Shown here piece after piece: positions 11,288 through 23,490 of a stretch of DNA of 64,000 nucleotides. A program made the translations under genes and the position numbers. How positions within the stretch are numbered: position 1 is the stretch's first letter; every line of letters begins with the position of its first letter. The stretch lies in the NCBI GenBank assembly GCA_029465975.1, contig CM055748.1, positions 10,938,300-11,002,299 on the forward strand, given 5' to 3'. The stretch comes from Dallia pectoralis (lineage: Eukaryota > Chordata > Actinopteri > Esociformes > Umbridae). The notes below the pieces were generated by a model, which saw only the letters and a list, made by a program, of their open reading frames with translations, was not told the origin of the DNA and did not search any database.

Positions 11288-13825
11288 AAACGAAGCGTCG
11301 CCTGTCTCAACTTCTTCAGGTAAACAACTTTTTTTAATTACAACATCGCAGACATTGCAACCTTATTTAGTTAATACTTATGCAGATATCGTTTTTATTA
11401 GGACCAATATAATTATAATAAATTATAATAATAATATAATTTCTGTTAATTATCATAGGAGTACAGTTACGAGTGTCCTCCACAGTAAGAGGAAGCCCAC
11501 GCGCCAGAGACTCGAGCGTTTCACGGGTGTCACCAGAACTACTTTGGCCTCTTTGAGTGTTGGCGGAGGACTGAGTGCTGTCCCCTTCATGCAGGTACAG
11601 GTTCATTGAATGAATGTTAGGATTTCTATCTCCTGCACAGATAAATAAGGGACACCCACTCAGGCATATATATACATTAGAGTAAACTTTTTTATAACAT
11701 TTAATATTCAGTATTAATCCCTAGATATGGCTGTATAGAGCTGATCAGTGACAATGCAAAATCAGTATTTATTTTGAAGAAAAGTACAAGAAATGTCTTA
11801 GAACTAAATGGTGAATAAATAATATATCATTTTCAAAACTAAACTTCATTCTTTAGAAAATACTTTTTACGGAACAGGTGTCATCCTTAGTAGATTGTGA
11901 TGTGTGTGTTCAATTGGTTAGGGATAGCCGTTGGGGCTCAGTTGTTTAGTTATATAGGTTCAGTTATTGGGGTTAAATTTCAGTTTGGGAATAGTAATCA
12001 TTTTGGGTCCCCACAAGGATAGAAAAAAAGGTGTGTGCAATCAGCATTGTCTGTCAATTTGCACTGTGATATAAAAACATAAACAGAATGACATAAAGAT
12101 CCCCATTATTCACTTTTCATTACTCTTATATTCACTTTTTCTTTTGCTCCGTCCAGCAAGTGGAGAACCTCTCTCATGAATCCCTTGTCCGAAGATCATC
12201 CTCTATGGTTATCGACAGCGCAAACACTTACCTTTCCCAAACCACACTGGCTCTTGTAGACGCCATCACTCAATATGCCAAAGTAAGTTCCTAAAGTGAT
12301 CAAAATGGATGCTAACCTGATTGTAGTAGCCTGATGGTTTGTTCTGCTATACTTTCTTTTAATGTAATATGATCTGTAAGAAAAATGCATTTTGTGGCAC
12401 ATAAATGTTTTTTTCTTGTTTTTGATTGTGTTTTCATTGTCCTTAGTCTATCCACACCCTTATTGCCCTCCAGAGGAGATATCTGGCTTCCCTGGGAAAA
12501 CGCTCTACTACTGAGGAGGATTCCATTTGGCAAGTTATCATTGGCCAGCGTGTGGAGGTAGGTGTATGAAATGTGTGCAAAACCCCCCCCCCCCGAAATA
12601 TACCTTTAAATTATGATTGACTATATATTCATATTTAAACATGATATGGAAGTAATCAATCCAGATGGCTGGATACAGGCATTCAGTAAAACACTTATGG
12701 CAGTGAAGATTCTCGATAAAACATGCATGCTGTCTTGTGGAAATTATTAAGTATATTATATATATACTGGGTGATGGCCAACTGTCACCGTTCACTGGCG
12801 TCATCTCTACAGCAAGCTCATTGGCTTTTGCTGACCACCTGTCTCAATATTATTTTGTCTATAACCTCAAACATGTCTGAGACGGCTAAATCATGTACTG
12901 CCGTTCGGCATTCATTTGCTTATTTTGTATTGTGTTTTTCATTAACGTTGTGTTAACAGTTGAATTGATTGCCGTTCTATAAAACTCATGAAAATGTGTT
13001 TTGTTTGTTCTGACAGGTTGGTGAGAGACTAAATGAATGCAATCGTTTTGAGTCCAACTGGATTAATGCCATCAACCTGTGTGAAATGGCATCTGAAGCA
13101 GCATACAACACAGGTACGAGTATAACCTGTGACATCACTGAAAGGGTTGTAAGTACCTATTTATAACCAAATAATAGGAACTGAATTGCTCTGCCACAGT
13201 ACACAACCTAGGGCTTGTTTTGAGTTGTACCTAAAGCTGCCTATGACTGTCATCAGTCCTCTGTCAGCACAGACATTAATCTGTCAGTCCAGTAATAAAC
13301 CAGCTAACTCTAAACAAGGCCCCTTATTTGGTCATGATGTATAGTTCGTCTCACTGCTTTGCTCTTTGTGCCTCGTACTTTTCAAGAGCTGCCCGTTTTA
13401 CTCTACACAGGAACAGTAGCTGTTAGCATATAGGGGCTTTGTGGTAAACAAAAGACTAAAAGCAATAGGTCACCATGCATTCTTGTTTCTATTATGATGA
13501 GAGATGATGGACAGGGGCAGCTGCTCTCCATCCCTCTGTTTTCAACACGTATTGAAGTTTGACATATTTGACCCCTTTCACTGTTGTGATGAAATGTGAC
13601 TAAAATAAACTATGTTTCTCAGGAGCCGAGCAAGCCTCCATTACTGCAAAGACCAATGTTCAGGCGGCCAAGGTTCAGGTGGAGGAAATCCGGCAGATCT
13701 CTTTAGAGGCTAAGAGGAAGCTGGCTGAGATTAAGGCTGAGGAGATCCAGAGGATGGCGGAGTATGCTTCTTTAATAGAAAGCGGTGGCGACGATGTGCA
13801 TGAGGCATACCTCAGGGAGGACTGA
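11276..13825 (+). CDS. diablo: Diablo/Smac, mitochondrial IAP-binding pro-apoptotic protein
   Basis: Six coding exons: 11276-11319, 11459-11594, 12157-12282, 12447-12557, 13017-13113 and 13623-13825, all with GT-AG introns. They give 238 residues, against 239 in human. Residues 1-54 are a basic mitochondrial targeting sequence beginning MAALKRSV. Cleavage after Ser54 would expose Ala55-Val-Pro-Phe, the IAP-binding motif (AVPI in human). The rest forms the helical homodimer, with recognisable blocks SQTTLALVDAITQYAK, WQVIIGQRVE and EMASEAAYNTGAEQAS. The C-terminus is EAYLRED, as in mammals. In this family, permeabilised mitochondria release the mature protein, which binds XIAP and other IAP BIR domains and frees caspases. 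No frameshift or missing exon is seen, so the gene appears functional. Confidence 0.97.
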
Positions 13826-14419
13826 GACAACACTAGACTAAACGGTTGATTATCAGCCATGAACACTTCCCACAGTCCCGGAGTACCAATGTATCTGTGA
13901 AGTGGATTGACTCTGTAATGGGGATCCATTCGTTGTCACAGCGAACACCGCAAGTGTCTTAGGTTAGTTCCCTATGCTTGAGGCTACACACATCTATGGT
14001 TAAATAATCGAACTATGTTTCGGTCTGTCTTAAATCTTCAAGAAATAGACAGGATACATTTCAAATTTAAGTTTAATTGGAGTTATGTTCAATTATTTAT
14101 GACAAACCAAAACTACTGCCATTAATTGAAAAACAGAAAATGGTGTATTACATTTGATTTGTAAATATTACTTGCTCCTAATTAAAACTGTAATGCTAAA
14201 TGTTAATTTATTTGAAAAAAGGGTTGACTGTTTTTAAATATGTTGACTGTTGTGTCAACATGACAACTATGACTACTTAACCTTAATATAAGTTACGGAT
14301 TTAATGTAAGTGACAGTTGTGGACTATGATCAACATGGCTATGACACAGCTGATGTGGTTGTATTTGTTTGTGTTTAATTTATAATGTAAGATATGTAAG
14401 TGTAACATGTAGCATTTGT

Positions 14420-14425
14420 AATAAA
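14420..14425 (+). terminator. Poly(A) signal of diablo
   Basis: AATAAA lies 595 bases after the diablo stop codon, followed by an AT-rich and T/G-rich stretch. The 3' UTR would therefore be about 13826-14445. Confidence 0.7.
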
Positions 14426-14789
14426 GCATTTTTCATATAACTGTTTTGATTGTATGCCGTTTCTATTGATTTAATTATTACTTTCAAAGCACATTAATAT
14501 AGTTGGACAAATCTGATTAAATATTATTTAGTGATTGTAGTAATTTAATAAACATCCAGCGACTAGTTAAGAGCAGTATGTCAGCGTCTGAACCCAGATT
14601 CACTCTAATGGTCAGAGAAAAGACTGACCTGCAGCCATTGGTCATTAAAAAGGTTCTGTTTTATGTGTATTTTGTTAATAGAATATCCACAATTTGGTGT
14701 GTACCTAGCTGATTTGGTTGCTGTTAAGCAGATCAACAATCTTTCTGTAAATCTCACTGCACACATTGTTTGAGGAACATAATATGAAG

Positions 14790-14990
14790 AAGGTTCAAGG
14801 GGTTCCACTGGATATCAATCAGATTAGGAATCTGTGCGACGTTCTGGACCAAAATGTCCAATCCTCGCAATTTACAGGATTTAAAGGATCTGCTTATTAC
14901 GTCTTGGTGCCGGATACCAGAAGACACCTTCAGAGTTCTTGTAGAGTCTGTGCCTTGGCTGGTTGGCGCTGTTTGGGCAGAGGCCATAAT
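14790..14990 (+). pseudogene. Tc1/mariner transposase relic (C-terminal part)
   Basis: The plus strand reads LDINQIRNLCDVLDQNVQ and then, after a frameshift near 14857, NPRNLQDLKDLLITSW and TFRVLVESVP. This matches the C-terminal end of Tc1 transposases (normally ...SPDLNPIENLWDVLD...). The catalytic Glu of the DD(34)E triad is replaced by Arg, so it is inactive. Confidence 0.8.
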
Positions 14991-15074
14991 GTCTCATGAG
15001 GGTATACTTTTTAATGTTTTGGCTCATGAGGGTATACTTTTTAATGTTTTGGCTCATGAGGGTATACTTTTCTG
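14991..15074 (+). repeat. 30-bp tandem repeat, about 2.8 copies
   Basis: The unit CTCATGAGGGTATACTTTTT plus ATGTTTTGG-type sequence is repeated with almost no divergence directly after the Tc1 relic. The near identity suggests recent slippage or duplication. Confidence 0.9.
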
Positions 15075-16889
15075 TAGAAAATGTTGCATGTTGTATAATA
15101 TTATATACGCAGTTAGAAATTACAAAAAATAATGCTTATAAGATAAAATAATCATAAGGAAAATAAAGTGAAAAAATTGACTATAACAATAAAGAATTTG
15201 TTTTATTCTGTTTGCATAATTTTACATTAAAGATTTTTTGTGGACAAAACTAGACTGTTTAGTTGGAAGCTTTATATATAGGCCAACCTGCAGCAAAAAA
15301 GTTACACTCTCGTACTTTTGGCACATACACTGTTGACAAAAGTGGCTAGTGGGCTGTGTGTCCTTCTGTAAACGTACTAAATGTGTGACGCCACTCTGTT
15401 ACGTCTTTTGAGCCATTAATTGACCAGTCAATTAGTTGCCAAGTGTTTTGGGATTTCAAGCACTTTCACAGCAATAAACAAGGTCATGTTTGTGTCATTA
15501 GGAAACAGTTTTTCATCTTGCAGTGGATGGCAACGTTCTGTATTCCCCCTCACAAATATGTCTGTTATGTCTGTGCCCTTTCACTACACACTTTTCTTCT
15601 TTGCTAATAATCCACACACATTGCCTTTTTCCTCCTCACAGCGTTATCTCTATTTTGCTAACCCCTCATTTCACCACCCAAATCCACCATGTCAATCTGA
15701 CCAGGAGCTCTGACAACACCCAAAACAAATGGGCAAAGGTCTTTGAAAACAGGCTCATACTTGAAATTGTGTCTGTCAGGTCAGTTCATGTTTATTTGAC
15801 CTTACCTTTTAAAGAAGGTAAACCAGTGGACAAGTGTATAGGTCTATGGTCCGGTATTATGCTTTTAAGTGCAAGAACAAAGGAGGGGGGGGGGTATCTG
15901 AACAGTTGAATGAGCTGAAGACAACTTATGTCAGCTGTCTAAATTCATGATGTGGAACTTATGTGAGTTCAAAGGGAAACTTACTGGGCTTTGTGAGAGA
16001 GCTCTTTGGACTTTGTGAAACACTTTAGCAGCTATAGGAATTGTAATAAGATCTATTTGTCATATACAAAATTATTTCATTTAGCTAATTATGTGTCAGT
16101 TTTCCATATTTGCCATGCAGTAACTACATCTTTATAGGATGCTATGTATGTTTTCTATTGCTTAACCACTATATTTAATGTTGTGATAGTGGACCTGTAG
16201 ATGGCGGTCTAAAACCATTATTAAATGCCAGACTCAATTCACTGAAACGTGGAATTGTAGTATTAGTCCTTCACAATTACTAAAATAGTAAAACTGTAAC
16301 ATAAGATAGGAGAGGGGTAGAGGAAGTATGAAAACAAGTGGATTTGTGACTTTGTACTTGACCATTCTCTTAAAAATGATAGGACAATGAGGATGATGGA
16401 AAGAAAGTACAGCAAAACCTGAGCCTTTTCAGAATCACAATCAGGTTATTCGCCAAGTCTGTTTACACACACACACACCCTGAATTTTTTATGACCCCTA
16501 GCTGCAATGGTAGAACACACTTTAAGATGTACACAAAACAGTACAAACAGAGAAAAACACAAAACGTGAACAGTCAAGAGACCTTGCCTATTTGTCGTAT
16601 GTACTGGGTAAATGTATAATATTTATCAGAATAGTGCTAATGAGCAATGTCTAAATGTGTGAGCAGATTGCAGAAACAGAAAGAGCAATGTCCAGATTAA
16701 AGTATCAAATTGTGCAAAAGAGCAATATCTAGTCATTTATTTTTACTGTTGCACCAATTGTCCGGACATACATAAATGAAAATAAGTAACCCAATGTGCT
16801 GACAACACTTTTTTTTGTCCTTTTACTCTGTATGCAGTGGCACAAGCAGGAGAGTATGTGAACGTGAACATGAACTTGAGACTGTTCGT
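15075..16889. other. Spacer with no gene seen
   Basis: This is AT-rich sequence with short frames only. The frames at 15420-15909 lack recognisable domains. A short (CA)n lies near 16465. Confidence 0.45.
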
Positions 16890-17009
16890 ATTCTCTCTTT
16901 AATAGCTGCCATTAAAACGCTATTAAAAAGAGACCACTGGATGCAACTATTTTGAACAACTAAAGACCTGTCTCAAATCTTTATCTTTATAGTCAAAATT
17001 ATTGAGAAG

Positions 17010-18197
17010 GTGGTCAATCAACTCAGCAAATTTGTGAACTCAAACGGTCTCTTAGACAAATTCCAATCAGGCTTCCGACCTCACCATAGTACTGAAACAG
17101 CTCTGATAAAAGTTTTAAATGATATACGACTGAACACTGACTCGGGTAAAATGACAGTTTTGGTTCTATTAGATCTCAGTCCTGCATTTGACACACTAAG
17201 TAGATCATATAACACTTCTGGACAGGCTGGAAAGGGTTAGGGTTAGAACTCTCCGGGACAGTCCTTAATTGGTTCAGGTCTTATTTAGATGGGCGGAGTT
17301 ACTTTGTCACCATCGCAATCATGAATCTAATAAGGTGGCTATGACATGTGGAATTCCCCAGGGATGAATTCTCAGACCACTTCTGTTCAATCTCTATATG
17401 CTACATCTGGGCACAATTTTACAGAACAACAACATTAACTACCATTGTTATGCAGATGATACTCAAATATATATGGCTCTAGAACCATCTGACTTTAGCA
17501 CAATTGACTCACTGTATCAATGTATAGAGCACATAAATGACTGGATGAACCAAAATTGTCAACAATTAAACCATTTTGTTTGGCAACAAAAATAAAAGAA
17601 CTAATATAAGGAACTCGATTCTCAAGCCCTAAAAACCAGGGACCAAGTGCGTAATCTAGGTGTAATGATCTCACCAGTCATATCAAAACGGCGTTCTATC
17701 ATCTTAAAAATATAGCCAGAATCAAGGACCAGGTGTCGAAAAAAGACCAAGAGAGGCTTATCCATGCATTTATCTCCAGTAGGGTTGACTACTGTATTGG
17801 GCTCTTAACTGGACATCCCAAAAAGACTGTAAAACAGCTGCAGCTCATTCAGAATGCTACTGCTAGAATGTTAACAAAAACTAAGAGAACAGAACAAATC
17901 ACCATAGTTCTTAAATCTTTGCACTGGCTTCCAGTCAGTTACAGAATAGATTTTAAAGTTTTGCTAGTAGTCTATAAATCTCTGAACAGTCTGGGCCCTG
18001 AATACATTTCTGATATGTTTGAAGATTATAAACCAAGCAGGGCACTCAGATCACTGAACTCAGGACAGCTAGTAGAGCCCAGAGTCAAAACTAAACATGG
18101 TGAAGCTGCATTCAGTAGTTACGCTGCATGCAACTGGAATAAATTACCAGAAGATCTTAGACGTTCCCAAATGTATCCATTTTTAAAGCCAGGCTAA
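17010..18197 (+). pseudogene. L2 reverse transcriptase fragments
   Basis: Three open stretches (17010-17240, 17398-17595, 17733-18197) together cover the fingers-palm, the YADD catalytic site and the C-terminal region of an L2-type ORF2 protein. They lie in different frames with stops between them. The endonuclease domain is missing, the usual result of 5' truncation during target-primed reverse transcription. Confidence 0.85.
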
Positions 18198-18361
18198 AAA
18201 CATTTCTCTTTTCACAAGCATATGACTGAGCGCTTAATCTATATCACACGGTTAAATCTATTTTAATTTTCTTTTTATGTTTTTATTCTGATACGTGGAT
18301 GATGCATTTTATTCTCATTCATGCATAAATGAACCTGAAATGTATACATAAAAATCTGAAG

Positions 18362-18655
18362 TTATTAAGACTGCTGGGCCAGGTAATAGAGACCTGGAAC
18401 TGTTCTAAGGACCTTTTGCCAGCGGAGCCGTAGGGCGCTGGTTCGATTCCCCCCGCCAGACGCTACTTTGCTGTGGGATTGGCAGCGAGGGTCATCGGAG
18501 AGGCGTGTCTCCGTGAGGGACTTTGGATAAGTGAAGCGTGAGTACACGCTCTCCCGTTTGGTGGAGGTAATGTAGCGATCCTGGTGGTAAACAGGTTTTT
18601 TGCTCTGCCCAGCGTTCTCCCACAGGGGAGCCTTCCTTAGGTTGCATATGCTGTC
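18362..18655 (+). mobile_element. Inserted tRNA-like (possible SINE) segment
   Basis: This stretch interrupts the L2 3' region. It contains GGCGCTGGTTCGATTCCCC, a good pol III B box, near 18436. An A box is less clear, so it may be a SINE or a tRNA-related fragment of another mobile element. Confidence 0.4.
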
Positions 18656-18800
18656 ACTTCAGTATTACAGATAGTTATAAAATGCATGTATTTTCTGTTA
18701 AGTCAATTTGAACTTTCTTTACCTCATTGAATTGACCATTTGATGTTTTTATTTGTTTTCATTCTGATAAAATGCATTTAAAGCACATTGAATCGCTTCT

Positions 18801-19247
18801 TGTCAGGTATCCGGGCGTAACAGCAGGTTGAGGACACAATCGCAGAGCGCTTCTCAAAACAATGGCTTTATTTCTTCCAGGACAGGCAAGACAGGCACTA
18901 GAACTGGGAACTTTAACAAGACAAACCTAACACTTAACAGAAGAACAACATAATTAACAAAACTTCCCCATAGTGAAACAGAACATACTAAACGTAGAAC
19001 ACCAGAATAATCACACAAATACATAACAGGACCAGCAAACATAAAAACAAGGGAAACATACCTTAACAATGACCGACACTGACAGACAGGAAACGACAGA
19101 ACTAAATACAAGGACTAACGAGCAAACACAACACAGGTGCGGACAAGACACAGGTGAACAAGCAAGTCCCTGATTTTCCCTCTCTCAGGATGCGGGGGAG
19201 GTGTCAGCGCCACCATAATGCGGAGGGACAGGACTCTGTCCGTTACA
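18801..19247 (-). mobile_element. Solo LTR with CTTCT target duplication, nested in the L2 tail
   Basis: The 447-bp LTR begins TGTCAGG and ends GTTACA on the plus strand. It is flanked by the 5-bp direct repeat CTTCT (18796-18800 and 19248-19252). Removing it and one CTTCT restores a continuous L2 tail, which defines the edges independently. It is homologous, in opposite orientation, to the 3' LTR at 2575-3017. On the minus strand it carries an AATAAA near 18870. Confidence 0.9.
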
Positions 19248-19632
19248 CTTCTGTGTATGAATTGTGCTACATAAATATACTTGCTTGCTAATGTAAACCA
19301 AAATATGTATTCTGAAATAAAACATAATTTTTTTCTTTATCAAGAATTGTGATGCACTTGTTTTAGTGTTGGTAAATTAGATTGCAAAACCCTTTTGACA
19401 TATTATTTGTATTTGTGTATTTTGTGTATCATCTCTAGACATTATGTACTGTATATAACATCATCCAAAGACCAGAATTCAAAGGATATAGTTGCAACAC
19501 CTCATGGTAAATGATTTATTAATACATTCTATAATGTTTTTTTTAATTCCACCTCAGAAATGTGCAACGGGTATATAGTAGTGTCATTGCATTTTATACT
19601 TAACTGTGACATCTGAGGGCTAGGTTTAAATG

Positions 19633-19800
19633 CTGACAAGATTATAGGATTTTGAGGATATGATTTCAGTTGTAAAGGTCTAGGTTCAAATTTCTTTTGT
19701 AACTATTTGCATTTTAGAAGTGTGTTCATAGTTCATAGGTAATTTGAACCTAGACCTTTACAACTGAAATCATATCCTCAAAATCCTATTATCTTGTCAG
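19633..19800. repeat. 60-bp inverted repeat with 48-bp loop
   Basis: The left arm 19633-19692 and right arm 19741-19800 are reverse complements with one mismatch in 60. The right arm is itself flanked by direct copies of TTCATAGTTCATAGGTAA (about 19725-19742 and 19801-19818). This pattern suggests that a reverse-complement copy of the left arm was inserted with duplication of the target. A transcript would form a long, almost perfect hairpin. Confidence 0.95.
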
Positions 19801-19818
19801 TTCATAGTTCATAGGTAA

Positions 19819-21814
19819 ATCTGTTTTGTATTAACAGTAACCACAAAGTAGTATGATATCACTTCTCAAAGCTCAGTAGAAAGCTGCACAACGTGTGTGA
19901 ACATTCATATGATGTATGTTTGTATGTATGAATGACCATTTTACAAGAAAATGTAATGGTCAGTGATGATAATGGTGATGACCTAGCTACCATAGGGATG
20001 TTTTAGTAATAACATATTCTGTGAACATGCGAATCTATAAATAATCTTAGTTATATTAGTCATGTATTCCCTAAAGTCAAGCTGTTAACAGGAGTATGTA
20101 GCATCAGCATTGACATGACCTCCTGTTTTTTAAAGGGCCAAGCCAATGTGAAAGAAACAGGGCAGGGATGGGAATGTAGGCCATTGAGGTGCACTGGGAC
20201 TGGCTCTCTGTCTTTTTCGAATGTGCCTGACTGAGGAAAAGATAAACTACTGAGCACTGTAACAAAGGCACACAGAGACTGAAAAAGGAAATGCCTCAGA
20301 CAGCAGGTTGTGAATGTGCACCTACTGGTCACAGAAATAGTGGTGCCAACACAGCCCCTGACTGCCAGGGAAAAGCCCCGGGTCAATGTTCAGAGGGTGG
20401 CCTCGGTCACTACACTGTTACCAAGGTCACACACAATAAAAGCTCAATAAACCGTTTGATTTTAGCGGAGGAATTATGATGGCACATTGGACGTCTGTCA
20501 GTAGGATGGTGCCAATGGTCCCACGCCAGATCTATACCAATAAGAGATCCTGTAGCCTGTGTAAAATATAAAATAGTTGGACTGAGAGTTGTACTTCATT
20601 TGAATTCACTCATGAAGTGGTCTGGGTAAGGTGATTGATAGGGGAAATGGCACCACATTCACATTGGTCTTTGAAGAATAAAAAAATGCACTTAGAAGGT
20701 CAGAGATGATTTAACGAAGATGTAAAAAGACGGGCGACACGGGTTGTATTAGAAATGGTAACCTCATAGGTAGTGCAGTACTTGTATAAACATTTAAAAT
20801 TTGAAAAATATTTCAATGTACAGGGAAAGCGGTGCATTTTGGATGGTCACACAGCATGAGTCACACTTTAATCACAGCAAGGCTGTGTGGAGACGCTCTG
20901 ATGGAAAGATATGCTGTGGGACCCCGTTAAATATTGCAAAGAGATGAGGGGACCCCTGAGGGGATCCTAAACCAATATGGTTGATTAATGAGGATGCCCC
21001 TCCAAACAGAAATATAACAGTAAATAATGCCGTCACATGTTTTTATGACAGGACATATATTGTAAAGTATTATTTTTGTAAATATGTGTTTTTGGATCGT
21101 TTATAGATCTCTGTCATTGATGCACGTCATTGATTCTACATAGAAACTAGTGACATTTTATTCATGACTTTTGATTCCAAGAAGCTTTAGAGTGCTATGT
21201 TTCTGTTACATGCATTGTGAGTGTCAGAGTAAGCACCTTGGTGGTGTCATTGACATCAGTCTGTGGAATGCCAGCGAGGCAATGTAGCTTTCCTCTGCTC
21301 CAAAGTGTAGGGGCAGTCTTGAAACGTCATTGCCTACCTACTATGGCATGGTCATTCAAAATAGAAATAATTTATCAACCACAAGACACAGAGTAGTTCT
21401 CAAACCCTAACTCTGATTACAGTAGTCTAAAATGAACCATGTCTTTGTCCCTGGAAAAGGACACTTTCATCCACACCACTTGGCAACAGTTTCCTAGGGG
21501 TAGGGCAAGCTGGTTTTCTTTGGGTGGGCAATGCACCAATCAAGTTTTTTACTGTAATACTTCTTGTATAGTCTTTTTTTTATTGAATGTGAAAAAGGCA
21601 ATGAAATGAAGGGATAACCCCTAAATACTACGTAAGATATGTACGAACCCTTTGCTATGACACTCAAAATTTAGCATAGGTGTATGTGGTTAAAGGAAAT
21701 TGTCTGTAGAGGTTAGACACAGGATTGTGTTGAAGCACAGACCAGTAGAAGGGCAGGCCGTCCAAGAAATAGCTGCAGAATTAAAGGTCCCCATGGTGGG
21801 AGAGGTGCCTTAGG
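19819..21814. other. Spacer with no gene seen
   Basis: Frames at 20060-20386 (-) and 20291-20479 (+) overlap each other and show no known domain. Nothing else is recognised. Confidence 0.45.
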
Positions 21815-22015
21815 AACCAATGGCCACTCTGAGAGAGTTCCTGTTGGAGATCAAGAAACCTTTTAGGTTAAGAACAACCATGTCTGAAGAACTTTGCGAT
21901 TCAGGCCTTTATAGTAGAGTAACCAGACGGATACCTCTTTTAAGAAAAAGGCTTATGATAGCTTGCTTGGGGTTTGCCAAAAGTCACTTAACAGACTCTC
22001 AGCAGGCGGTCATGG
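21815..22015 (+). pseudogene. Tc1/mariner transposase relic (N-terminal DNA-binding part)
   Basis: The frame from 21820 reads LCDSGLYSRVTRRIPLLRKR followed by FAKSHL. This corresponds to the second helix-turn-helix and linker of Tc1 transposases (consensus around ...GLYGRVARKKPLL...FAKEHL...). No terminal repeats or catalytic region follow. Confidence 0.75.
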
Positions 22016-22667
22016 GTCATTGTATATTTGTAAACACACACACACACATGGTATATTGTAGTGCTATATATTATAGTAATAATAGCCTTAACTGCTATTT
22101 TGAAGAAATGTAACCTCTGTTGAATATTTTCAAATGCAATAATAGGCATCCAAACGAACACTTAACTCCTGTCAATAGTTATGGATAATTCCTCATGTTT
22201 AACTTCTAAATCCCATTGGATCTGATGCATGTGGAAGCAGCTTGGACAGGCACAAAGTAGGCAGACCCTAATTCCTATGAACATCCTGTAAAAACAGTCT
22301 AGTAGAGATATGATCAGACAAGGTAATATAGAAATCTTTCAACAGAAGCCACCCAAATAATCGTTTATTGTTATTGTAAACAACAACAAACATTCATCTC
22401 CATGTTGACCACAACCAGACACCCAGCAAGCTTGCAAATTTGTTAGGAACTCTGTGGTCGTAGAAAAAATCTCTTTATGGGAAGACAACACATTGATGAG
22501 TGTTATTTCAAGCTTGAGTGGCAGAGGAGGTTCACTTATAAACTAGTCGCTATAGTATTTCCTTCGGAATGTGATTTGTCAGGATTGTTGGCCTATTTCA
22601 TAACATATTTTACACTAGTAACATTTTTACAGGCACATCATGTGTTTATTAGATATCAATTAATTAA

Positions 22668-22770
22668 TAAATAAAATGTATTTTATAAAGCCCTTTTAAC
22701 AACGAAGTTGTCACAAAGTGCTTTTACAAACACCCAGCCTGAACCCGACAGAGCATGCATCAATAAGTCA
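22668..22770 (-). mobile_element. Fish LINE/SINE 3' tail fragment
   Basis: Contains ATGTATTTTATAAAGCCC then TTGTCACAAAGTGCTTTTAC and an ACCCAGCCTGAA block. This is the reverse complement of a common teleost L2-like tail. The related fragment at 31780-32230 has the same block order. Confidence 0.65.
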
Positions 22771-23099
22771 ATACATAGCGGCTAGTCTAGCCTTTTTCTT
22801 ACCAGCTCTGTGTGGATTCTCAAATGTGAAAGAAAAGTTAAGGAGCGCCCCCGCCCCACACCATCACCGCTTTACCCCGGACAAAACGAGGATACAAGGG
22901 TAGGAATAAACAAGGGACATTTCACCTTGTGTGAAAATTTTGCCGGGTTACAATCAGAATTAGGATAAAATGGTAAATAGGGTTTTAAATGGGTCCTAAC
23001 AAAGGTAGTAAATCAAGTGTTTGTGTGTGCGTGTGATACAATGACATATCCATAGTATATCATTAGCGTGCGAGAAGTGAACCTCTATGTATCTTCCTC

Positions 23100-23306
23100 T
23101 GCTCAAGTGTTGCTGACAGTTGGCAGATCTTACAACGTCGGGATAGGTATATCACATACGAACTAAGCAACGCAATAGTGATAGCAGTTTGGGACTCGAT
23201 GGCACTGTTGATGACGTAGCGCCCAGCCATTGGTTGATGCATGCGCCGTCTGAGCAGGGTAACGCGACAAAGTGATTCCTACAGCCCACGCGCCCAAGTG
23301 GTCGCC
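23100..23306 (+). promoter_or_regulatory. CpG-rich promoter region of the gene starting at 23307
   Basis: CpG and GC density rise sharply here compared with the AT-rich flanks and continue into the exon at 23307. No TATA box is evident, consistent with a CpG-island-type promoter. The exact start site cannot be placed. Confidence 0.5.
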
Positions 23307-23490
23307 ATGGAGAAGAGTTGCGGAGCCCGCGAGCTGCAGTTCGGAGTCGAGCTGGGATCCGAGCGACAGGAAAGGAAAGTGCCCGGAGAAATCATGGCAA
23401 AAAGATTGCTGCCTTATTACCACACGAGTACTCAGCCTCTCAATGGACTGCGAGTCGCCACAGTTTTACTTATCATCTATTGTTTTACCT
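23307..23490 (+). CDS. First coding exon of an unrecognised membrane or secreted protein
   Basis: The ATG at 23307 lies in a strong Kozak context (GTCGCCATGG) and opens a frame of 61 codons plus one base to a clear donor GTAAGT at 23491. The encoded start is polar and charged (MEKSCGARELQFG...), contains a second Met at 23394 (MAKRLLPYYH), and ends in a hydrophobic run VATVLLIIYCFT. That fits either a signal peptide or a type II membrane anchor near the N-terminus. An in-frame ATG at 23241 is also possible but in a poorer context. I do not recognise the family. The next exon may be at 53654-53871, which fits in phase. Confidence 0.6.

Larger units (their letters stand above)
16890..19290 (+). 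mobile_element. 5'-truncated L2 LINE with nested insertions
   Basis: The reverse transcriptase begins inside its conserved core at about 16930. Motifs seen in order are FQSGFRPHHSTETAL, VLLDLSPAFDT, GIPQG, CYADDTQIY, LIQNATARML and LHWLPVSYRIDFK. Stops and frameshifts near 17230, 17367 and 17595 break the frame. The 3' end (about 19252-19290) has the GTGTATGAATTGTGCTACAT tail typical of L2-clade fish LINEs. Two later insertions interrupt the 3' region: a tRNA-like segment near 18.4 kb and a solo LTR at 18801-19247. Confidence 0.88.

Noticed and set aside
18420..18460. Functional tRNA gene
   Set aside because: Only a B box is convincing; no cloverleaf with A box and acceptor pairing could be drawn by eye.
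20060..20479. Overlapping frames on both strands suggesting a small gene
   Set aside because: No similarity, no splice or promoter support, and each frame is the shadow of the other.
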